From Pseudomonas chlororaphis subsp. aurantiaca (lineage in GTDB: Bacteria; Pseudomonadota; Gammaproteobacteria; Pseudomonadales; Pseudomonadaceae): DNA of 64,000 nucleotides. The position numbers were made by a program, and so were the translations under genes. The stretch lies in assembly GCF_013466605.1 (NCBI RefSeq), contig NZ_CP059162.1, positions 6,014,001-6,078,000 of the forward strand, written 5' to 3'. The notes below the pieces were generated by a model. The model was not told where the DNA came from and did no database searches. It saw only the letters and a list, made by a program, of their open reading frames with translations. Below are positions 8,700 through 16,799 of the stretch, in pieces. The stretch's first letter is position 1. Each line of letters opens with the position of its first letter.

Positions 8700-10187
8700 A
8701 TGAAAACCCGCAAAACCGCCTATCCCATCTGGAACCGTCTGCAACTGGCCAAGGACGGCCACTTGTCGTTGCGCGAGCAGTTGCTGCTGTTCCTGCGCAA
8801 AGGCATCGCCGATGGCAGCGTCAAGGCCGGCATCCGCCTGCCGGCCTCACGCGTGCTGGCGGCCCAGCTGGGGCTGTCACGCATGACCGTGACCGAGGCC
8901 TATGGGCAGTTGATCGCCGAGGGGTTCCTCGAGGCCCGGACAGGTTCGGGCACCTATGTCATGGCCCGCATCGCCGAACCAACGGCCTCGCCGCCTGCCC
9001 GGGCAGAGGCCACCATCGGCTCCACCCGGGCCCGGGCGCTGATGGGGAACGACTCAATGTCCATGGCCCCCGCCGCCTGGCCGCTAACTCCCGGCCTGCC
9101 GGCGCTGGACGCTTTTCCTTATGCCCTGTGGGGGCGCCTGGAAGGTCGGTTCTGGCGACGCCGGCCACTTCCCGACCTGTCCTACGGCGACCCACAGGGT
9201 TTCCTGCCATTACGCGAAGCCCTGGCGGCTTACCTGGGCGCGGCACGCGGGGTGGTCTGCCAGGCCCGTCACATCGTGATTACCCCCGGTGCCCAAGCAG
9301 CGGTGTCGGTTGCGACACTGGCGCTCACCGACCAGGGAGATCGCGTCTGGGTCGAGAACCCCGGCTACGATGCGGCCTACCGCAGCGTGTTGCTGGCTGG
9401 CGTGCAGGCGGTGGGCGTTCCCGTGGACAAAGAAGGGCTGGATGTGCAGGCCGGCCGCCGGCTCGCGCCGGACGCCAGGCTGGCGCTGGTATCACCTTCG
9501 CACCAGTATCCCCTGGGGGTCGGCATGAGCCTGGCGCGACGCCTGGCCTTGCTGCAATGGGCCCACGACGCCAATGCCTTCATCCTCGAAGACGATTACG
9601 ATAGCGAGTTTCGCTACGGCGGCGCGCCAACACCGGCGCTCAAGGCCCTGGACGGCAATCAGGGGCGGGTGATCTATGTGGGGACCTTGAGCAAGCTGCT
9701 GGCGCCAGGCCTGCGCCTGGGGTTCCTGGTCGCCCCCGAGGCGGTGGTGGACCTGTTGCGCGACGTGCGCAATGGCAGCGGCCACCGCGTGCCTTTGTCG
9801 CTCCAGGCGACGGCGGCGGAGTTCATCGGCAATGGCCACCTCGGCAGCCATATCCGGCGTAGCCAGGCGGTTTATGCGCAACGTCGCGCAGCCTTGCTGG
9901 CGGCCATTCACGACGCCGGCAGCGAGCGTATGACGGTAGCCAGCAGCGCTACCGGGTTGCATCTGCTCGCCGAACTGCCCGATGGCCTCGACGACCAGGC
10001 TATCTCTGCCGCCGCCCATGCCCGAAAAATCGGCGTCGCGCCACTGTCAGGTTTTTTCGTTGGCGCCCAGGGTCGGCCACGTCCTGGCTTGTTGATGGGC
10101 TTTGGCAATACCCGGGCGGAGTCGATGCAGGATGCGGTTGCAACCCTACGCCGTCTGATCGACCGGCAACGGGGTTCAACCTTCTAG
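8700..10187 (+). CDS. MocR/PdxR family transcriptional regulator (GntR-aminotransferase fusion)
   Basis: 495 residues. Residues about 15-80 are a winged helix of the GntR type (LREQLLLFLRKGIADGSV, LPASRVLAAQLGLSRMTVTE), and the rest is a fold-type I aminotransferase-like domain with the pyridoxal-phosphate lysine Lys332 in YVGTLSKLLAPGLRLGF and EDDYDSEFRY upstream. MocR proteins use bound PLP or its adducts as an effector and often control a divergent transporter or PLP-related gene. Divergent to benE, so benE is the most likely target. The effector cannot be deduced. Confidence 0.9.
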   Translation: MKTRKTAYPIWNRLQLAKDGHLSLREQLLLFLRKGIADGSVKAGIRLPASRVLAAQLGLSRMTVTEAYGQLIAEGFLEARTGSGTYVMARIAEPTASPPARAEATIGSTRARALMGNDSMSMAPAAWPLTPGLPALDAFPYALWGRLEGRFWRRRPLPDLSYGDPQGFLPLREALAAYLGAARGVVCQARHIVITPGAQAAVSVATLALTDQGDRVWVENPGYDAAYRSVLLAGVQAVGVPVDKEGLDVQAGRRLAPDARLALVSPSHQYPLGVGMSLARRLALLQWAHDANAFILEDDYDSEFRYGGAPTPALKALDGNQGRVIYVGTLSKLLAPGLRLGFLVAPEAVVDLLRDVRNGSGHRVPLSLQATAAEFIGNGHLGSHIRRSQAVYAQRRAALLAAIHDAGSERMTVASSATGLHLLAELPDGLDDQAISAAAHARKIGVAPLSGFFVGAQGRPRPGLLMGFGNTRAESMQDAVATLRRLIDRQRGSTF

Positions 10188-10191
10188 GCGA

Positions 10192-10869
10192 TCAGGCCTG
10201 CAAGTAACGCAGCACCGACTCGCAGATCATCTCGCGGTGACGCTGCTTGATCGCCTCGTCGGGCAGGTCGATCTGGAAGATCTCGCCGAAGGTGTGGCGG
10301 TTGGACACGCGGTAGAAGCAGAACGAACTGATCAGCAAATGCACATCCAGCGCGTCCAGGCCGGCACGGAACACGCCCTCGTCGACCCCACGCTGCAGGA
10401 TCTCGCCCAGGGCATGGAGGATGGTGTTGTTCATCGCCTTGATCGCCTCGGAGCGCTTCACGTACTCGGCGTTGTGGATGTTTTCGATGCTGACGATGCG
10501 CACGAAATCGACGTTGCGATCATGGTGATCGAAGGTGAACTCCACCAGCCGGCGAATCGCATCGCGCGGCGCCAGCTCCGCCAGCTGCAGGCGGCTCTCG
10601 GTGCTGCGGATATCGCCGTAGAGCTTCTCCAGCACCTCGACGTACAGTTGCTCCTTGCTGCCAAAGTAGTAATAGATCATGCGCTTGGAGGTGTGGATGC
10701 GCTCGGCGATGGCATCCACCCGAGCTCCGGACAGCCCCTGCTGCACAAACTCCACAATGGCTTCTTGAAGAATGTTCTCGCGGGTCTTTTCCGGGTTGTT
10801 CTTGCGACTCTTGCGCGGCTCGTTCACGGACTGCTCGGGCGCTACGGAGAGTTCTGTGGTCATTGTCAT
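10192..10869 (-). CDS. TetR family regulator of the quinate/shikimate block
   Basis: 225 residues. The N-terminal helix-turn-helix is TRENILQEAIVEFVQQGLSG followed by ARVDAIAERIHTSKRMIYYYFGSKEQLY, a textbook TetR DNA-binding domain; the rest is the helical ligand-binding part. It lies 104 bp downstream of quiC on the same strand and 4 bp from the end of the convergent MocR gene. ATG 10869 is preferred to 10887 because it gives the usual short N-terminal tail; the ribosome-binding site is weak for either. Its candidate operator is the element shared by the aroQ and quiC promoters. Ligand is inferred to be a pathway intermediate. Confidence 0.85.
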   Translation of the reverse strand: MTMTTELSVAPEQSVNEPRKSRKNNPEKTRENILQEAIVEFVQQGLSGARVDAIAERIHTSKRMIYYYFGSKEQLYVEVLEKLYGDIRSTESRLQLAELAPRDAIRRLVEFTFDHHDRNVDFVRIVSIENIHNAEYVKRSEAIKAMNNTILHALGEILQRGVDEGVFRAGLDALDVHLLISSFCFYRVSNRHTFGEIFQIDLPDEAIKQRHREMICESVLRYLQA

Positions 10870-10973
10870 TCTGGGGCTCACGGCCATCGCTGCACACGCG
10901 GGCGATTATGGGCCGCGTCGCGCAACGAAGGAAAGCAGGACGGCGGCCCTTTGCCGCCGCCGTTACGAAACTC

Positions 10974-12881
10974 CTACAACTTGGCCTGTCGCACCCCGCC
11001 ACTGCGCGACTTGGCCATGGCCGCCAGGCGCACCGCGACGTTCGCTGCGCCATAACCGACGTAGCCATTCTTGCGCTGGATGATCTCGAAGAAGAAGCGC
11101 CCCTCGAACGGTTCGGTGTAGACGTGGAACAGCTCGCCGCCCTGGGCGTCGCGGTCGTAGAGCACGTTGTAGTAGGCCAGTTCGCTGAGGAACTCGTCGT
11201 CGAAATCGAAGCGCGCCGCCAGGTCGTCGTAGTAGTTCAGCGGGATGTCCAGCAGCGGCACACCCGCCTCCTTGGCCCGGCTGACTTCGGTAAAGATATC
11301 GTCGCAATCGAAGGCGATGTGATGCACACCCGAGCCGCCATAACTGGACAGCGCATGGGAGATCGCGGTCTTGCGGTTCTCGGAAATGTTCAGCGGCAGA
11401 CGGATGGTGCTGCAACGGCTGCGCAGCGCCCGGCTCTTCACCAGCCCGTAGGGGTCTGGCAGCACCACTTCGTCGTCGGCGGTGAAATCCAGCAGGCTCT
11501 TGTAGAACAACACCCAGCTGTCGAGGCTGTCGGCCGGCAGCGCCATGGCCATGTGGTCGATGCGCTTGAGGCCGCCCTTGGCCACTACCCCGGGGAGCAT
11601 ATTGAAATCGGTGTCGTACAGGTTCCCGCCCTGCTCCTGATCCACCAGGTAGATCAGGCTGCCATCCAGCTCGCGCACGGCGGCCAGTTCCAGTTCGTTG
11701 GGGCCCACCAGCCCGCGGTACGGCTGGCCCTTGTAGGCCACCGCGCGCTCCAGCGCCTTGGCGCTGTCCTTGACCCGGATCGCCGTGGCGCACACCGAGG
11801 GGCCGTGGGCTTCGAAGAAGCTGTGGGCAAAGGAATAAGGTTCGGAGTTGAGGATCAGGTTGATATCGCCCTGGCGCATCAGGCTGACGTTCTTCGAGCG
11901 GTGCTGGCCGGCCTTGGCGAACCCCAGGCGTTCCAGCCAGCCGCCGAGCTTGGCGCCCAGCGCTTCGTCCACGGCGAACTCGAGAAACTCGGTGCCGCCG
12001 TATTCACTGGCCGGCGGCGGCGCGAACAGCGTATCGATATTGGCCACCGGCGTGGCTTCCAGTGCCAGGCGCTGGCGGGTTTTCTCCTCGAGGTACAGCA
12101 GCGAACGCAAGCCGTCCGCGGCGTTGGCCCGCGGCGGTGCGGCGCGGAAACCGTCGTTGAAGATCTCCAGGGACAAAGGCCCGGTGTAGCCGCTCTTGAT
12201 GATCGGCGCGAGGAACCCCGGCAGGTCGAAATCGCCCTGCCCCGGGAAGCAGCGAAAATGCCGGCTCCACTCCAGCACGTCCATGGCCAGGATCGGCGCG
12301 TCGGCCATCTGCACGAAGAAGATCTTGTCCCCCGGAATCTCGGCGATCGCCGCCGGGTCGCCCTTGAGCGACAGGGTGTGGAAGCTGTCGAGCAGTACAC
12401 CCAGGCTTGGATGGTCGGCCTCGCGGACGATGTCCCAGACCTGTTGATAAGTATTGACGTGCCGGCCCCAGGCCAGGGCTTCGTAGCCGATCCGCAGGCC
12501 CCGGCTGCCGGCGCGCTCGGCCAGCAGGCGCAGGTCGTCCACCAGGATCTGCCGGTCGCCGACGCTGTCGGCCGCGGCATTGCTGCACACCAATACCAGG
12601 TCGGTGCCCAGTTCCTGCATCAGGTCGAACTTGCGCTCGGCGCGCTCCAGGTTGCGTTGCAGGCGGTCGCGGCGGCAGCCTTCGAAATCGCGAAAGGGTT
12701 GGAACAGGGTGATGGCGATGCCCAGGTCCGCGCACATCTGGCGGATTTCCCGGGGGCTGCCGTCGTAGTAGAGCAGGTCGTTCTCGAAAATCTCCACGCC
12801 GTCGAAACCGGCGGCGGCAATGGCTTCGAGCTTTTCCGGCAGGGTACCGCTCAAGGAGACGGTGGCAATGGAACGCTGCAT
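10974..12881 (-). CDS. quiC: 3-dehydroshikimate dehydratase fused to an HPPD-like VOC domain (QuiC)
   Basis: 635 residues, the usual length of the fused Pseudomonas QuiC. Residues 1 to about 280 form an AP-endonuclease-2 TIM barrel (VNTYQQVWDIVREADHPSLG, FFVQMADAP, CFPGQGDFDLPGFL, LSLEIFND), the domain that converts 3-dehydroshikimate to protocatechuate. Residues about 290-635 resemble 4-hydroxyphenylpyruvate dioxygenase: metal ligands in DHMAMAL, VHHIAFDC and FFEIIQR, with the terminal NGYVGYGAAN. ATG 12881 has GGGAGT upstream. It reads towards the TetR gene and away from an MFS transporter across a regulatory gap. It joins aroQ/aroE-like chemistry to pcaHG. Function is established for homologues. 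Confidence 0.9.
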   Translation of the reverse strand: MQRSIATVSLSGTLPEKLEAIAAAGFDGVEIFENDLLYYDGSPREIRQMCADLGIAITLFQPFRDFEGCRRDRLQRNLERAERKFDLMQELGTDLVLVCSNAAADSVGDRQILVDDLRLLAERAGSRGLRIGYEALAWGRHVNTYQQVWDIVREADHPSLGVLLDSFHTLSLKGDPAAIAEIPGDKIFFVQMADAPILAMDVLEWSRHFRCFPGQGDFDLPGFLAPIIKSGYTGPLSLEIFNDGFRAAPPRANAADGLRSLLYLEEKTRQRLALEATPVANIDTLFAPPPASEYGGTEFLEFAVDEALGAKLGGWLERLGFAKAGQHRSKNVSLMRQGDINLILNSEPYSFAHSFFEAHGPSVCATAIRVKDSAKALERAVAYKGQPYRGLVGPNELELAAVRELDGSLIYLVDQEQGGNLYDTDFNMLPGVVAKGGLKRIDHMAMALPADSLDSWVLFYKSLLDFTADDEVVLPDPYGLVKSRALRSRCSTIRLPLNISENRKTAISHALSSYGGSGVHHIAFDCDDIFTEVSRAKEAGVPLLDIPLNYYDDLAARFDFDDEFLSELAYYNVLYDRDAQGGELFHVYTEPFEGRFFFEIIQRKNGYVGYGAANVAVRLAAMAKSRSGGVRQAKL

Positions 12882-12920
12882 GTTTCAACTCCCGGTAATG
12901 ACCACAGATCGGGCGCCGTG

Positions 12921-12998
12921 CCTGTAGCCGCTGTCGCAGGTCCTGAAGATCCCGCGCCCGCTTCGCGGACGATCGCAGCCTGCGGCAGCGGCTACAGG
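12921..12998. repeat. REP-type palindrome
   Basis: CCTGTAGCCGCTGTCGCAGG (12921-12940) and its inverted partner ending in GGCTACAGG at 12998 pair at 19 of 20 positions. This is the GTAGCCGCTG family of intergenic repeats that recurs at least four more times in the window. Confidence 0.75.
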
Positions 12999-13059
12999 GG
13001 CACGTTTGTTATTGGATGGGGCGGATTATTGAGCCGGGCATTGCAGACAGCAATTCAAA

Positions 13060-13079
13060 GTGTACGAACCAGTTAGTTT
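13060..13079 (+). promoter_or_regulatory. Element shared with the aroQ promoter, possible TetR operator
   Basis: GTGTACGAACCAGTTAGTTT matches 16 of 20 positions of the minus-strand element at 5886-5905. The common core is GTAC-N-AAC-N-AGTTA-N-TTT. It is 179 bp from the quiC start and directly beside the PcaR box. Confidence 0.5.
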
Positions 13080-13082
13080 TTC

Positions 13083-13097
13083 GTGCGATTATCGAAC
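13083..13097 (-). promoter_or_regulatory. PcaR box, exact match
   Basis: The minus strand reads GTTCGATAATCGCAC, identical to the 15-bp site I know for PcaR, the IclR-family activator of beta-ketoadipate genes in P. putida. It lies between divergent quiC and the MFS gene and ties this block to the protocatechuate regulon. Confidence 0.75.
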
Positions 13098-13511
13098 AAA
13101 ATGGCCGTTGGCGAATTGACGATTTTTCGTCCACTGCGCACCATCGACAGCACATTGAGCCGGCACCGAACCGCCGGCCTCAATCGCCAAAGACCCAGAA
13201 CACACCATAAAAATTTCAAAAATCGGGTACACCCTCATGCTTGCACTCAACGCCACACCTCTCTGCCTGGTCCTCCGGCTCTCATCTGGCCAGACCTCCA
13301 ACAGCCGCCTTCAGACGGACACACTACGGCCCCTGGGCTGAACCGTGCTTGCACGCTGACCCGACCGCTTTCAATCGTCGCGCCCGGTGCGCGTCGACCA
13401 AAGCACTCAGCCGATCGATCATCGAGTTCACCCGCGGCCCGGCCGCCCAGCCGACGATCGATCACGCGCCCTTGAGTCCCGACGAGTTGTCCCTCGTCAG
13501 TCATTGAACGG

Positions 13512-14858
13512 ATGGCACACATGATTCCTTCTCAAAGCTCCCGCATGGCCCCGAGCCTCGGCACCGCCTCCGGCGGCATCGGCGACAAGATCCGCGGCGC
13601 CATGGCGGTCGGCAAGACCCGCTGGGGCATGCTCGCCCTGGTGTTCTTCGCCACCACCCTGAACTACATCGACCGCGCCGCCCTGGGTGTGATGCAGCCG
13701 ATCCTGGCCAAGGAAATGAGCTGGACGGCGATGGACTACGCCAACATCAACTTCTGGTTCCAGGTCGGCTACGCCGTCGGTTTCGTCCTGCAAGGACGGT
13801 TGATCGACCGGGTCGGCGTCAAGCGCGTGTTCTTCTTCGCCGTGCTGCTCTGGAGCCTGGCCACCGGCGCCCATGGCCTGGCCACTTCGGCCGCGGGCTT
13901 CATGGTCTGCCGCTTCATCCTCGGGCTGACCGAGGCCGCCAACTACCCGGCCTGCGTGAAGACCACGCGCCTGTGGTTCCCGGCCGGCGAACGCGCGGTG
14001 GCCACCGGCATCTTCAACGCCGGGACCAACGTCGGCGCCATGTTCACGCCGATGCTGCTGCCGTTGATCCTGCACGCCTGGGGCTGGCAAGCGGCGTTCC
14101 TCTGCATGGCCGCGCTGGGCGGTGTCTGGCTGCTGTTCTGGGGCCTGAAGTACTTCAACCCGGAAGATCACCCGAGCGTCAAACAGTCCGAGCTCGAGTA
14201 CATCCAGAAAGAAGTCGAACCGGAGCAGACCCGCGTGCCCTTCTCGCGCATCCTGCGCATGCGCGGCACCTGGGCCTTCGCCCTCGCCTACTCGATCACC
14301 GCGCCGGTGTTCTGGTTCTACCTGTACTGGCTGCCGCCGTTCCTCAACCAGCAGTACAACCTGGGCATCAACGTGACCCAGATGGGTATCCCGCTGATCA
14401 TCATCTACCTGACTGCCGACTTCGGTAGCGTCGGCGGTGGCATCCTCTCGTCGTTCCTGATCGGCCGCGGCGTCAACCCGATCAAGGCACGCCTGATGTC
14501 CATGCTGCTGTTCGCCTGCTGCATCGTCGGCGTGATCATGGCCGCGGGCGCCAGCAACCTGTGGCTGGCGGTGTTCGCCATCTCCCTGGCCATCGGCGCG
14601 CACCAGGCCTGGACCGCCAATATCTGGAGCCTGGTGATGGACTACACGCCCAAGCACATGATGAGCACGGTGTTCGGTTTCGGCGGCATGTGCGCGGCCA
14701 TCGGCGGCATGTTCATGACCCAGCTGGTGGGCCATATCCTGACCGTCACCAACAACAACTACACCGTGCTGTTCACCCTGATCCCGGCGATGTACTTCAT
14801 TGCCCTGACCTGGATGTACTTCATGGCCCCCCGCAAGATTCCGAAAGTGGAAGACTGA
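13512..14858 (+). CDS. MFS organic-acid transporter (anion:cation symporter family)
   Basis: 448 residues with 12 predicted membrane segments. TTLNYIDRAALGVMQP in the first segment and RFILGLTEAANYPACVKTTRLWFP in the fourth are hallmarks of the ACS branch of MFS, which imports glucarate, phthalate, hexuronates and similar acids. Divergent from quiC with a PcaR box between them, so quinate, shikimate or protocatechuate are likely cargo; this is inference. The start may be 13512 or the ATG at 13521; both leave the family core intact. A terminator follows directly. Confidence 0.87.
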   Translation: MAHMIPSQSSRMAPSLGTASGGIGDKIRGAMAVGKTRWGMLALVFFATTLNYIDRAALGVMQPILAKEMSWTAMDYANINFWFQVGYAVGFVLQGRLIDRVGVKRVFFFAVLLWSLATGAHGLATSAAGFMVCRFILGLTEAANYPACVKTTRLWFPAGERAVATGIFNAGTNVGAMFTPMLLPLILHAWGWQAAFLCMAALGGVWLLFWGLKYFNPEDHPSVKQSELEYIQKEVEPEQTRVPFSRILRMRGTWAFALAYSITAPVFWFYLYWLPPFLNQQYNLGINVTQMGIPLIIIYLTADFGSVGGGILSSFLIGRGVNPIKARLMSMLLFACCIVGVIMAAGASNLWLAVFAISLAIGAHQAWTANIWSLVMDYTPKHMMSTVFGFGGMCAAIGGMFMTQLVGHILTVTNNNYTVLFTLIPAMYFIALTWMYFMAPRKIPKVED

Positions 14859-14870
14859 CGCTTACCTCTC

Positions 14871-14899
14871 GCAGGCCCGGTTCCGGGCCTGCTTTTTTT
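14871..14899 (+). terminator. Rho-independent terminator of the MFS gene
   Basis: GCAGGCCCGG (14871-14880), TT, CCGGGCCTGC (14883-14892), then seven T. It begins 12 bp after the stop codon. Confidence 0.92.
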
Positions 14900-14970
14900 C
14901 TCCCTCCACCCTCTTCTCTCGGTCGATGCCGCCCAACGCCGGCAACTGACATCCCCGTTACGAACTCCGC

Positions 14971-15849
14971 TCAGCGCCGACGCTGTTGCCAGGCAGCCGC
15001 CAAGCCGCTGAGGCAGATCACCGCGATGCCCAGTTGGGTGATCGGCTGCGGCGTATGGCTGAACAACAGCCAGCCCAGCAGCCCGGCGAAAACGATCTGG
15101 CAATAGCCGAAGGGCGCCAGCAGCGCCGGTGCCGCGTGGCGGAATGCCTGGGTCAGGAACAGGTGGGCGGTCATGCCACAGGCCCCCAGCGCCAGCATCA
15201 GCACGCCATGGATAAAGCTCGGCACCTGCCAGAAGAACGGCACCAGCGCACTCATCACCAGGGTGTTGCACAGACCGGCGAAGAAATTGCTGGTGGTCGG
15301 GCTGTCGTGCTCGGCGAGCTTGCGGGTCAGCAGTTGGTAAAAGCAGAAAAACAGCGCCGAGCAGAAAGGCAGCAGCACCGCCGGAGTGAACAGGTCGCCA
15401 CCCGGGTGAACGATGATCAGCACGCCGATAAAACCGCAGATCACCGCCAGCCACTGGCCCTTCGTGACCCGCTCGCCCAGCAGCGGCACCGACAACGCGG
15501 TGACCAGCACCGGCGCCAGGAAGTTGACCGCGGTGGCTTCGGCCAGGGGGATAAACAGCAGCGCCGAGGTGAACAGCAGGCTGGTGCTGAGCAGGCACAA
15601 GGCCCGCGCCAGCTGCAGCAACGGCCGCCTGGTGCGCAACACCCGCAGGCCCGATTGCGGCAGGAAGATCCCGGCCATCAGCAGGGTGTGAACCAGGTAA
15701 CGGGCCCAGACCACCATCACGATCGGATAGAACCCCGAAAGGTATTTCGACAGGGCGTCGTGACTGGCGAACAGGAAGGTCGCCACGACGACCAGCAGGA
15801 TGCCCTTGAAGGGCTGGTTGACACCGGAAAGGGGTGTGCTGAGGGTCAT
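14971..15849 (-). CDS. EamA/DMT family permease
   Basis: 292 residues, ten hydrophobic segments in two EamA repeats, beginning FKGILLVVVATFLFASHDALSKYL and with the second repeat starting near LLPFCSALFFCFYQLLTRKL. DMT permeases of this kind mostly export small metabolites. The gene is convergent with the MFS transporter and lies between it and the TIM-barrel/Gfo operon. A REP pair follows its 5' side. Nothing in the sequence identifies the substrate, and membership in the hydroaromatic block is based only on position. Confidence 0.8.
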   Translation of the reverse strand: MTLSTPLSGVNQPFKGILLVVVATFLFASHDALSKYLSGFYPIVMVVWARYLVHTLLMAGIFLPQSGLRVLRTRRPLLQLARALCLLSTSLLFTSALLFIPLAEATAVNFLAPVLVTALSVPLLGERVTKGQWLAVICGFIGVLIIVHPGGDLFTPAVLLPFCSALFFCFYQLLTRKLAEHDSPTTSNFFAGLCNTLVMSALVPFFWQVPSFIHGVLMLALGACGMTAHLFLTQAFRHAAPALLAPFGYCQIVFAGLLGWLLFSHTPQPITQLGIAVICLSGLAAAWQQRRR

Positions 15850-15892
15850 CCGCGGGCTCTCTCAAGATAGGGTTTGTTTGTAGAAAAACAGC

Positions 15893-15956
15893 TTCGCGGG
15901 CAAGCCTCGCTCCCACAGAAGCCGTGTTCTTCTGTGGGAGCGAGGCTTGCCCGCGA
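15893..15956. repeat. REP inverted pair
   Basis: Two inverted copies of the GCGGGCAAGCCTCGCTCCC-type repeat, nearly perfect over 27 bases per arm, between the EamA gene and the TIM-barrel gene. It is the second common REP class of fluorescent pseudomonads; a variant lies at 25351-25404. Confidence 0.8.
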
Positions 15957-15977
15957 TAGGGCCACACGGGCTACCCA

Positions 15978-16799
15978 CTAAATCCGGGCCAACAACGCCC
16001 GAGTCTTGTCCAGGGCCATCTGCGCCCGCTCCAGGGCGCCGACGCCCTGCTCGAGCAACTTCACCGTGGGAATCTCCAAGCTCAAGGGCAGGTTGGCCGG
16101 CAGACAATGCAAGAGCCCCGCCAGGTCGCAATCGCCATCCCCGGGGAAACGCCGTTCGTTGCGGGCCTGGCGCAGGATCTCCTGCATATCGTCCGGGCGC
16201 GGGCCGGCCACGTCGCACAGCTGGGCATAGCGCAGCCGTGACGGCGCGACCTTTGCCAGATCCTCCAGGCGCGAGGCCGAGCGATCGAAGTGGAATGCGT
16301 CCACCAGCACCGCGGCGTTGTCGCGACCGGCGTTCTCCACCACCCGCACCGCCTGCTCCAGATTGCATGCATCAGTCCAGGGCATGAACTCCAGGTGCGG
16401 GTGCAAGCCGTAGATCGACGCCAGGTCGCAAAGTTCGGCGAAGCGTTCGGTCATACGCGCCTCATCAGGGTCGTTGCCGGCCACCAGCAACTCGCTGGCG
16501 CCGAACTCGGCGCCGACCGCCAGCACCGCTTCGAAATCCGCGACCCGGGTTTGCGGCTTGAGCCGCAGGATCTCCACATCCAGCACGCCGATGCCGGTGT
16601 CGCGCAGGCGGCTGAGGGTCTGCCGGCGCAGCTCGGCATTGGCCACCAAGGCAAAGTGATGCTCCTGCGGCGTCGCCGGCACCAGGCGCAAACCGACATG
16701 GCTGTAACCGGCACGGGCCGCCACCTCGACCATCTGCGGCGGCGAGATCTCCAGCACCGTGAGGCTGGCCAGGGAAAGAATGCGTTCGCTCATGTTCAT
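15978..16799 (-). CDS. Sugar phosphate isomerase/epimerase-like TIM barrel (possible dehydratase)
   Basis: 273 residues of the AP-endonuclease-2/xylose-isomerase-like TIM barrel family, which includes 3-dehydroshikimate dehydratases and IolE. The segment RRFPGDGDCDLAGLL near residue 220 matches the CFPGQGDFDLPGFL segment of QuiC in this window, and metal-ligand candidates are in HLEFMPW, LVDAFHFDRS and LSLEIPT. ATG 16799 overlaps the stop of the Gfo/Idh gene (ATGA), so the two are coupled. A dehydratase or isomerase acting on a cyclic polyol or hydroaromatic acid is the most economical guess. No substrate can be stated from sequence. Confidence 0.8.
   Translation of the reverse strand: MNMSERILSLASLTVLEISPPQMVEVAARAGYSHVGLRLVPATPQEHHFALVANAELRRQTLSRLRDTGIGVLDVEILRLKPQTRVADFEAVLAVGAEFGASELLVAGNDPDEARMTERFAELCDLASIYGLHPHLEFMPWTDACNLEQAVRVVENAGRDNAAVLVDAFHFDRSASRLEDLAKVAPSRLRYAQLCDVAGPRPDDMQEILRQARNERRFPGDGDCDLAGLLHCLPANLPLSLEIPTVKLLEQGVGALERAQMALDKTRALLARI

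Larger units (their letters stand above)
12882..13511. other. quiC / MFS divergent control region
   Basis: 630 bp without a convincing gene. It contains a REP palindrome (12921-12998), the shared TetR-like element (13060-13079) and a PcaR box (13083-13097), all nearer to quiC. Bases 13100-13511 would be a long leader for the rightward MFS gene; an 88-codon frame at 13241-13507 there has atypical composition (Pro, Ser, Arg-rich) and is not called. Confidence 0.6.

Noticed and set aside
10863..13076. 737-codon open frame opposite quiC
   Set aside because: It is antisense to a full-length quiC with intact motifs; composition (His, Gln, Arg, Val-rich) is that of GC-rich shadow frames and no domain is recognisable.
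13241..13507. 88-codon frame before the MFS transporter gene
   Set aside because: No ribosome-binding site of note, Pro/Ser/Arg-rich composition and no similarity; more likely part of the leader or regulatory region.
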